This document shows positions 7,087 to 12,249 of a DNA stretch of 12,249 nt, in pieces. Below the pieces are notes generated by a model. That model had not been told where the DNA came from and did not search any database. It saw only the letters and a list, made by a program, of their open reading frames with translations. This stretch comes from Calditrichia bacterium (GTDB taxonomy: Bacteria > Calditrichota > Calditrichia > Calditrichales > Calditrichaceae): NCBI GenBank assembly GCA_027039465.1, contig JALWEA010000256.1:1-12249 (forward strand). Direction: 5' to 3'. Numbering within the stretch: position 1 is the stretch's first letter; every line of letters starts with the position of its first letter. Made by a program: the position numbers and the translations under genes.

Positions 7087-7917
7087 ATGGCAGAAATTAC
7101 ACCCGATGTAATCGAAAAAATTATTACGCAGGTCATTAAAGAAACCCGATCCGATACGGTGCGCCCGTTCTCCTACGATGCGGCCAATGAATTGATTTCA
7201 TTCGGCGCAGATCGCATCGGCGCGGAAGGACCGACCTGTCCGCCCAAATACGAGCTGGCCAAATGGATTGATCATACGCTTTTAAAACCGGAGGCCACGA
7301 AAGAACAAATCGAAAAAATCTGCGATGAAGCCATTCAATACAATTTTGCTTCCGTGTGCGTAAATCCCACCTGGGTACCTTTGGCTTACCGAAAATTGCG
7401 CGGCCATTCGCCCAAAGTCGTTACGGTAATCGGTTTTCCCCTTGGTGCTACTTTCCCTGAAGTGAAGGCCAAGGAAACGGAATTGGCTATTGAAAGAGGC
7501 GCCGATGAAGTGGATATGGTCATCAATATCGGGGCGTTAAAATCCGGTGATTTGGCCTTAGTGGAGCATGATATTCGCTCGGTGGTCCGGGCTGCACGCC
7601 GGCACATTGTAAAAGTGATTATTGAAACCTGCCTGCTGACCGACGAAGAAAAGGTAACGGCTTGCACCATTGCCATGCATGCCGGGGCCAATTACGTTAA
7701 AACTTCCACCGGGTTTAGCAAGGGCGGCGCTACGGTTAAAGATGTGGCGCTCATGCGTAAAGTGGTCGGTTCCAAATTGGGTGTTAAAGCCAGCGGCGGT
7801 GTGCACACTTACGAAGAAGCCTGCCAAATGGTTGAAGCGGGTGCAACGCGTATTGGCGCCAGCGCCAGTGTAGCTATTGTGAGCAATGGCAGTGCAGCAT
7901 CCAAGCCCGGTTATTGA
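7087..7917 (+). CDS. deoC: Deoxyribose-phosphate aldolase with N-terminal amphipathic extension
   Basis: This 276-residue class I aldolase splits 2-deoxyribose-5-phosphate into acetaldehyde and glyceraldehyde-3-phosphate. The core begins at IDHTLLKP (61-68). Catalytic residues are in place: Asp143 in DEVDMVIN, Schiff-base Lys205 in VKTSTGF and Lys234 in GVKASGG. The ATG at 7087 is chosen because GGGAG lies ten bases ahead; an upstream TTG at 7054 lacks such a site. The first 20 residues form a likely amphipathic helix with hydrophobics at 4, 8/9, 12/13 and 16/17, followed by a polar linker to about residue 58. Such helices target enzymes into bacterial microcompartments, but longer N-termini also occur in non-encapsulated aldolases. 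No shell gene is in this window. The gene follows glmM on the same strand across a repeat-bearing spacer of 130 bases, so co-transcription is possible but not shown. Confidence 0.92.
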   Translation: MAEITPDVIEKIITQVIKETRSDTVRPFSYDAANELISFGADRIGAEGPTCPPKYELAKWIDHTLLKPEATKEQIEKICDEAIQYNFASVCVNPTWVPLAYRKLRGHSPKVVTVIGFPLGATFPEVKAKETELAIERGADEVDMVINIGALKSGDLALVEHDIRSVVRAARRHIVKVIIETCLLTDEEKVTACTIAMHAGANYVKTSTGFSKGGATVKDVALMRKVVGSKLGVKASGGVHTYEEACQMVEAGATRIGASASVAIVSNGSAASKPGY

Positions 7918-8010
7918 TGGGACGGGAGAAGAGGTTAAGAGTATAATTGTTAGAAGTTAAGAATAGATAAATGGTCGTTAGCAGTCTAAAAAAAATAAAG
8001 GCTATCTACC

Positions 8011-8505
8011 ATGAAATTCCAGAGTATGAAGGATATCAAAGCAGAAGGATTTGTTGGGTTTGAAAAAATTAGCGATATGATGTCAAATGAATGTATAAAT
8101 GTTCCAAAAGTTAAAGGAATTTACTTAGTAATAACAAATGAAAAACCAAAATTTTTAAAAGAAAATGTTGGAGGCCATTTTAAAGGGAAAAATCCAACCG
8201 TGCCTATTTCAGAATTGGAAGCAAATTGGGTAGACAATACAATTGTAATTTATATTGGAAAAGCGGGTGGTGGTACTTCAAAGGCTACCTTAAACTCCCG
8301 TCTAAAACAATATATGAAATTTGGTAGCGGACAACCGGTTGGTCATTGGGGTGGTAGATTAATTTGGCAGCTATCAGATAATAAAAATTTTACTATCTGC
8401 TGGAAAGCAACTCCAAATGAAAATCCGAGAAAATTGGAAAAAGATTTAATCGCTGAATTTGAAAACAACTACTTGAAAAAACCTTTCGCGAATTTGCAAG
8501 GATAA
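8011..8505 (+). CDS. GIY-YIG-like nuclease, first gene of a two-nuclease operon
   Basis: The 164-residue protein has the GIY-YIG layout: GIY at 36-38, YIG at 81-83, Arg97 in NSRLKQY, Glu143 in RKLEKDLI and Asn161 in PFANL. These are the metal- and phosphate-handling positions of that fold. The insert between GIY and YIG is longer than usual (about 43 residues), which is typical of divergent members. The segment GHWGGRLIWQL looks family-specific. It ends five bases before the next gene, an Mrr-like endonuclease, so the two are surely co-transcribed. Base composition is visibly more AT-rich than glmM and deoC, which suggests transfer. No strong ribosome site precedes the ATG. A perfect TATAAT lies at 7942-7947, without a well-spaced -35 box. 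A role in defence or DNA processing is inferred. Confidence 0.75.
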   Translation: MKFQSMKDIKAEGFVGFEKISDMMSNECINVPKVKGIYLVITNEKPKFLKENVGGHFKGKNPTVPISELEANWVDNTIVIYIGKAGGGTSKATLNSRLKQYMKFGSGQPVGHWGGRLIWQLSDNKNFTICWKATPNENPRKLEKDLIAEFENNYLKKPFANLQG

Positions 8506-8510
8506 ACATA

Positions 8511-9185
8511 ATGACACCTGAACAATATGAAAATCACGTCGCAGAATATTTTAAAAATAATGGTTATAAAGTGGAACTAACAAGTTTTACAAATGACTAT
8601 GGTGTGGATGTTTTTGCTTTTAAAAATTCGAAAAAATATGCGATTCAAGCAAAAATGTTCGGGAACACTTCAAGAAAAATAAATAGAAAAATGGTTATGG
8701 AGTTGCATGGTGCAAAAGATTATTTTGACTGCAATCATGCAATCATTGTTACTGATGGTGAAATACTCTCTGATGCAAAACAAGTAGCAGATAAATTAAA
8801 TATAGAATTAATCTACTTATCTTCTAATTCAGTTATCAAGAAAAATTATGAAACTGATTTGAATTTTGATTATATATGGCAGAAATATATTATGCCGCTT
8901 CAGGGTAAGACCCTATTTAGAAATAATGGTGATACAAATGTAATTACTAAAGTTGATTGGGGCGGAATTGAACGAATTACATCTAATCAAAAATCACAAA
9001 AAATAGATATAGAAATTTTCAGACAGACTTTTAACTACCTTCTAAAACATGGCAGTATTACCAGAAAGAAAATAAATGAAGAATATTCCAAAAGGGCATC
9101 ATCGGGAATTGTGTTGATTTTATCTCAAGTGCCCTTCATCGAATTAAATTTAGACAGACCAATGAGTTTGAAATTAATAAAATGA
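8511..9185 (+). CDS. Mrr-like restriction endonuclease, second gene of a two-nuclease operon
   Basis: The 224-residue product opens with a PD-(D/E)xK-type nuclease domain of the Mrr class. It shows YENHVAEYFKNNGY with Glu7, GVDV with Asp33, and the YAIQAK strand (Gln46, Lys48), in which Gln replaces the usual Glu, as is common in Mrr proteins. The patch ELHGAKDYFDCNHAIIVTDG matches the later part of that domain. Residues from about 165 (IFRQTFNYLLKHGSITRKKI...) look like a small winged helix, perhaps for DNA reading. AAGGA at the end of the preceding gene serves as its ribosome site, implying coupled translation. Mrr-like enzymes often cut modified DNA and need no methyltransferase; none is present here. 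Composition is AT-rich like its partner. Confidence 0.8.
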   Translation: MTPEQYENHVAEYFKNNGYKVELTSFTNDYGVDVFAFKNSKKYAIQAKMFGNTSRKINRKMVMELHGAKDYFDCNHAIIVTDGEILSDAKQVADKLNIELIYLSSNSVIKKNYETDLNFDYIWQKYIMPLQGKTLFRNNGDTNVITKVDWGGIERITSNQKSQKIDIEIFRQTFNYLLKHGSITRKKINEEYSKRASSGIVLILSQVPFIELNLDRPMSLKLIK

Positions 9186-9590
9186 ATTTTGCAAATACAT
9201 ACAAAATGCTAACACATCAATTAAGCTAAGTTTACCGCATTTGCGATTTCTTACATTTTTGAAGATCATTTAAGAATAGCAAATCAGCTTATCGGTAAGC
9301 CATTAATTGAGTATTCGTAAAGGTTGGTTGTCCATTGTTCCATGATCGAGCTTAATAACGGAAGTCCGCTCCAAGCCATAAGTTACCGGTTCTTAATTTC
9401 TCCAACGGCGATGAAGATTTGCTGCAAAAATTCCTTGTTAGAAATTTGAAGTGAAAATAGAAATCAAAACAATTCGTGCAATTCCGTGAAATCGTAAAAT
9501 AAGTGTTCTATTTTTGTTCGTTTTGTATTAAATCCCTATTTTACATTAATTTGTAAATTAAGTTATCAAAGAATTGAAATAACGTCCTTT
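9186..9590. other. AT-rich non-coding stretch, no gene recognised
   Basis: No reading frame with a plausible start, ribosome site and length was found on either strand. Small structures only: GCTTA-TCGG-TAAGC (9287-9300), a weak stem that might help end the nuclease transcript, and an AT-rich palindrome TTAATTT-GT-AAATTAA (9546-9561). The segment about 9320-9440 is richer in GC and may be the remains of a gene, but I could not identify one. Confidence 0.5.
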
Positions 9591-9618
9591 TTGCATCCTT
9601 GTTTTTAATTGGTATGAT
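9591..9618 (+). promoter_or_regulatory. Candidate promoter for the outer-membrane protein pair
   Basis: TTGCAT (9591-9596) and TATGAT (9613-9618) are 16 bases apart. The -10 box matches the consensus at five of six bases. It would give a leader of roughly 190 bases before the ATG at 9815, enough to include the leader peptide and hairpin at 9745-9801. Confidence 0.35.
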
Positions 9619-9759
9619 ATTTGTCTTTTTAACGAATAGATTTAAATGGCGCATTACAAAATTCGGGAAACATTTTCCTTAAACGATCTCTAACCGGAAT
9701 TTACTACACAGAACCGATTTAAGTTGTTAAATTGATTTCCTGAGACGGAGGTTCTTAAA

Positions 9760-9801
9760 ATGCGGCCGTTCCGGTTGGTTCCTCCGTTGCTTCCAATATG
9801 A
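9760..9801 (+). CDS. Possible 13-residue leader peptide (MRPFRLVPPLLPI)
   Basis: GGAGG at 9747-9751 stands eight bases before an ATG that opens a 13-codon frame ending in TGA at 9799-9801. That stop is part of TGAGGA (9799-9804), the ribosome site of the next gene, ten bases before its ATG at 9815. The peptide's own ribosome site lies in a possible stem (ACGGAGG 9745-9751 with CCTCCGT 9781-9787). This geometry would let ribosomes on the leader affect the barrel gene. It is short enough to be chance. Confidence 0.3.
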   Translation: MRPFRLVPPLLPI

Positions 9802-9814
9802 GGAATTTAAAATT

Positions 9815-10516
9815 ATGAATTTCTTTAAAATCGCTTTTTGCAATGTTGTTTTCGGCCTGGCTTTTTACGGTTTATTTTTGGCAGCGCCGCTTGGCGCGCA
9901 AGAAATGGCAGCCAAGCAACCATTCACTTTCCCCAAATATGCCCTGGAGTTCCAAATCCAAACCATCAGAAATTTTACATCAATTAAAGGGCTGAACGGC
10001 CTGATGTTTTCCGGGCGCTTGCGGATCGGGCCACGTTCGGCTCTGCGCCTGGGAATTACGGAGGATGTGCGTCATGATAAAATCACATCGAATGGATACC
10101 GCATTTCGTCCGGCACAAACAATGATACTTTGAACCTAAGTACCAAAAGCACCTACCAACGCACCCTTCATGGTCTTCGGCTGGATTACCTGTTTTACCC
10201 TTTTCCCGATCGTACGATTAAATGGTATATTGGCGGCGGCCCGGGCTTTTCATTTAATTTAATAAATGAAAAAAGTTATGCTCGAAAATCCAAAAGAAAG
10301 ATATTCCTGTATTCTTTGAAAATACTCACCGGTATTGAGTGGTTTATCGGTAAAAAATTCAGCCTTCATTTGGAATACGGACTGGAAGCCTGTTACGAAC
10401 ATTATTCATACTTTAATAGCAGAAATCCTTTTTCGAAAACATACAAATCCAATTCCGATATATTTAACATTGCTCCTTCGGATATCGTGCTCGGGTTTAG
10501 TCTTTATTTTCAATGA
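9815..10516 (+). CDS. Outer-membrane beta-barrel protein, first of two paralogues
   Basis: The 233-residue product starts with a signal peptide: a positive end (MNFFK), a hydrophobic core and a likely Sec cleavage after LGA near residue 28, before QEMA. The remainder is rich in alternating polar/hydrophobic strands with glycines and aromatics (for example LRLDYLFYPFPD, KWYIGGGPGFSF, KFSLHLEYG). It ends in SLYFQ, close to the aromatic C-terminus usual for outer-membrane barrels. Size suggests an eight-stranded, OmpA-barrel-like fold. The next gene is a clear paralogue, 27 bases downstream from its preferred start. Start choice rests on TGAGGA ten bases ahead. Specific function is unknown; pore, adhesion and stress-shield roles are all possible. 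Confidence 0.75.
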   Translation: MNFFKIAFCNVVFGLAFYGLFLAAPLGAQEMAAKQPFTFPKYALEFQIQTIRNFTSIKGLNGLMFSGRLRIGPRSALRLGITEDVRHDKITSNGYRISSGTNNDTLNLSTKSTYQRTLHGLRLDYLFYPFPDRTIKWYIGGGPGFSFNLINEKSYARKSKRKIFLYSLKILTGIEWFIGKKFSLHLEYGLEACYEHYSYFNSRNPFSKTYKSNSDIFNIAPSDIVLGFSLYFQ

Positions 10517-10543
10517 GTTATGAATTAAGTGGGAGAAATAGTC

Positions 10544-11260
10544 ATGAAGTACGCACGTTTTTTTGTTTTGTCGATTTCCTTTTTGATTGTTCTGTACAAT
10601 CTTTCATTTGCGCAGAACAAAACCGAAGCAACCCAAAAACCGTTTCATTTTAAAAAATATGCTTTTCAGTTTACCGTGCCGAACTTTTTAAAATTTTCCG
10701 GTTTTGAGGGTTCGTTGATTTCAATGAAATATCACATTAATGATCATTCCGCCTTGCGCATTGGTGTAAACGTGAATTTGGGCTCATCAAAAAATAATGA
10801 TCAAAAAAATAGTAGGCCCGATAGTCTTTACACTGATAATAAGAGAAATGATCACTCTTACTCTTTTTCCATTTCTTTGCCCTATCTTTATTATTGGCAT
10901 CCGCAAAAAGCCATTAAATTTTATTCGGGCATAGGCCCGCGTTTATCTTATGGCTATTATTATTCGAAAACCCATCAACAATTTGATGCTCCGCAACAAA
11001 GCTGGAAAGATATCTCCGATCAGAAAACCGCTGCTTATGGAATTGGCCTGCGCGCTTTGGCCGGAGTGGAATGGTTCTTTCATCAAAGTATGAGTTTGAG
11101 TTTGGAATACGGGGCTTTACTGGATTACAATCATTCAAAAATTACTTCTAATTCCGAATCGATCAAACAAACAAGTGTAAGACAGGAACGAACGCAAACA
11201 AGAAACTATTGGAAATTCTATCCCAAATCCATTTTCCTTGTGTTGAGCGTTTACCTATGA
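10544..11260 (+). CDS. Outer-membrane beta-barrel protein, second of two paralogues
   Basis: The ATG at 10544 is preferred over a GTG at 10529 because GGGAG (10531-10535) lies eight bases ahead, giving 238 residues. The signal peptide runs to about residue 24 (MKYARFFVL...SFAQ). It aligns along its whole length with the preceding protein. KPFHFKKYAFQF matches KPFTFPKYALEF, the SALRIGV patch matches SALRLGI, KFYSGIGP matches KWYIGGGP, and LAGVEWFF...LSLEYG matches LTGIEWFI...LHLEYG. It ends in LSVYL. The loops, for example around the middle and near residues 190-215, differ strongly, as expected for surface-exposed loops. The pair is an old tandem duplication and probably one operon, closed by a terminator about 105 bases downstream. 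Confidence 0.75.
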   Translation: MKYARFFVLSISFLIVLYNLSFAQNKTEATQKPFHFKKYAFQFTVPNFLKFSGFEGSLISMKYHINDHSALRIGVNVNLGSSKNNDQKNSRPDSLYTDNKRNDHSYSFSISLPYLYYWHPQKAIKFYSGIGPRLSYGYYYSKTHQQFDAPQQSWKDISDQKTAAYGIGLRALAGVEWFFHQSMSLSLEYGALLDYNHSKITSNSESIKQTSVRQERTQTRNYWKFYPKSIFLVLSVYL

Positions 11261-11366
11261 ACAAAATCGAAGAAAATGTGGATTTACCTGTTCCGCGCGG
11301 GCCAAATAAGAAATAGGCGGTTTGTGGCGGATTGAAAAATCTTGGAATTTAAGTTTCCATTTTTCC

Positions 11367-11410
11367 TCGAATTTTGGAATCACCGATTCCAAAATCACGA
11401 GATATTTTTT
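11367..11410 (+). terminator. Rho-independent terminator after the barrel pair
   Basis: A perfect 11-base stem, ATTTTGGAATC (11371-11381) and GATTCCAAAAT (11385-11395), has a three-base ACC loop. Past a two-base bulge CTCG (11367-11370) can also pair with CGAG (11398-11401). A run of six T (11405-11410) follows. The stem is AT-rich, so it may be a modest terminator. Confidence 0.7.
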
Positions 11411-11481
11411 AGATACGCAAGAATAATACCGTACTTTCCTCGAATTATTAAGTTAGTTACATGAACTGATTGAGAACTAAA

Positions 11482-11498
11482 CTGGGAATTGGGAACTG
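11482..11498 (-). repeat. Heptamer repeat, reverse orientation
   Basis: GGGAATT and GGGAACT units in 7-base register are the complement of the AATTCCC/AGTTCCC family at 6980-7014. They lie just before the second large repeat field. Confidence 0.6.
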
Positions 11499-11522
11499 GT
11501 GTTATCGTTATTCGTGTATTCG

Positions 11523-11666
11523 TTAATCGGAAACCGCAACGGCGGGTCGTCATTCTTAACCATGGCTAAGTCGAGTGAGGAATTCTTATGTATTCTCCAC
11601 CCCCTGTTGTCCCCCTCATAAGGGGACGCAAAATGCTTTGGTAATTTTTGCCCGGTTGGGAAAATG
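11523..11666 (+). repeat. Dispersed repeat, right copy (about 145 bp)
   Basis: This matches 4613-4758 in the same orientation. It is preceded, as on the left, by GTTATTCGTGTATTCG (from 11507), so the homology extends a little further upstream. Its second half is also the start of the 286-bp tandem unit. Confidence 0.85.
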
Positions 11667-12249
11667 CGGGGTTGTCATTCCGAAGTTGGGAACCATGGCT
11701 GGTGCCATGGATTATTAAGATAGTGACATGAGGCCAAACCTGTCATTCTGAATGGAGCGAAGCGGAATGAAGAATCCCTAACATTATTCATGGCCGTTTC
11801 CGCAATAAAATATTGCGATTTGGAGGCGTGCTGTGGAGGCGTCCCGATAGAATGAAAAAGTTTTGATGGACGATTGTTTTTTCCACCCCCTGTTGTCCCC
11901 CTCATAAGGGGACGCAAAATGCTCTGGTAATTTTTGCCCGGTTGGGAAAATGCGGGGGTGTCATTCCGAAGTTGGGAACCATGGCTGGTGCCATGGATTA
12001 TTAAGATAGTGACATGAGGCCAAACCTGTCATTCTGAATGGAGCGAAGCGGAATGAAGAATCCCTAACATTATTCATGGCCGTTGCCGCAACAAAATATT
12101 GCGATTTGGAGGCGTGCTGTGGCGCCGTCCCGATGGAATGAAAAAGTTTTGATGGACGATTGTTCTTTCCACCCCCTGTTGTCCCCCTCATAGGGGGACG
12201 CAAAATGCTTTGGTAAGTTTTGCCCGGTGGGAAAAACTGTCGGGGCTGT
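11597..12249 (+). repeat. Tandem repeat of 286 bp: two full units and a partial third
   Basis: Units begin with CCACCCCCTGTTGTCC at 11597, 11883 and 12169, giving a period of exactly 286 both times. The window ends 81 bases into unit three, whose tail already departs from the others near 12235. By eye the two full units differ at about eight positions. Each contains CCATGGC-TGGT-GCCATGG (a perfect seven-base stem), a TGTCATTCTGAATGGAGCG...GAATGAAGAATCCC module (11741-11778 in unit one) and CGCAATA-AAA-TATTGCG (mismatched in unit two). GTCCCCC/GGGGGAC is perfect in unit three. The minus-strand 80-codon frames inside it are by-products of the repeat. Confidence 0.9.

Noticed and set aside
9546..9561. 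AT-rich palindrome TTAATTT-GT-AAATTAA as an operator
   Set aside because: In DNA this AT-rich such a palindrome is easily chance, and no second copy or nearby regulator gene supports it.
11257..11316. A 19-codon frame overlapping the stop of the second barrel gene (ATGA)
   Set aside because: The overlap is suggestive of coupling, but the product (MNKIEENVDLPVPRGPNKK) is very short and unrecognised; probably chance.
11675..12203. Two near-identical minus-strand 80-codon frames (11675-11917, 11961-12203)
   Set aside because: They repeat only because the DNA repeats every 286 bases. Their codons cover hairpin modules that occur widely as non-coding repeats, and no ribosome site was seen.
11597..12249. 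CRISPR array
   Set aside because: Units are 286 bases and repeat throughout, with no short repeat alternating with unique spacers and no cas gene.

Overview
The window looks like chromosomal DNA from a Gram-negative, probably anaerobic or facultative bacterium. Two secreted proteins have beta-barrel features that imply an outer membrane. Fe-S redox proteins, Shine-Dalgarno-led starts, and glmM and deoC of ordinary bacterial type add to this. The style, with repeat-filled intergenic DNA and DUF362/NapH-like genes, would suit the FCB side of the tree (for example Calditrichota- or Ignavibacteria-like lineages). That placement is an impression, not a result. No tRNA, rRNA or CRISPR array was seen.

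Layout: (1) 1-1851, minus strand: a type IV toxin-antitoxin pair of the AbiE type. The AbiEi-like antitoxin/repressor gene overlaps the AbiEii-like nucleotidyltransferase gene, which runs off the left edge. A symmetrical four-half-site operator lies in front of abiEi. (2) 1892-4525, minus strand: a promoter, a Tat-exported DUF362 protein and a large membrane Fe-S protein that joins a NapH-like half to a NapG-like half. This is probably an uncharacterised cell-envelope electron-transfer unit. (3) 4553-5508: about 1 kb of non-coding repeat DNA bounded by short inverted repeats and holding two unequal tandem copies. (4) 5607-7917, plus strand: a GlmM-family phosphosugar mutase and a deoxyribose-phosphate aldolase whose N-terminus looks like a microcompartment encapsulation peptide. 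(5) 8011-9185, plus strand: a visibly AT-rich two-gene nuclease operon (GIY-YIG plus Mrr-like), probably a transferred defence module. (6) 9186-9814: AT-rich non-coding DNA with a candidate promoter and a leader peptide/hairpin. (7) 9815-11260: two tandem paralogous outer-membrane beta-barrel proteins, followed by a terminator. (8) 11482 to the end: a second repeat field with a 286-bp tandem unit.

The two repeat fields share about 145 bp in direct orientation, so the glmM-deoC-nuclease-barrel block of about 6.9 kb lies between direct repeats and could be lost or duplicated by recombination. Two separate stress or defence loci (AbiE and the nuclease pair) sit within 9 kb of each other. The nuclease pair, the DUF362/NapH-NapG unit and the aldolase N-terminus are the most promising places for undescribed biology.
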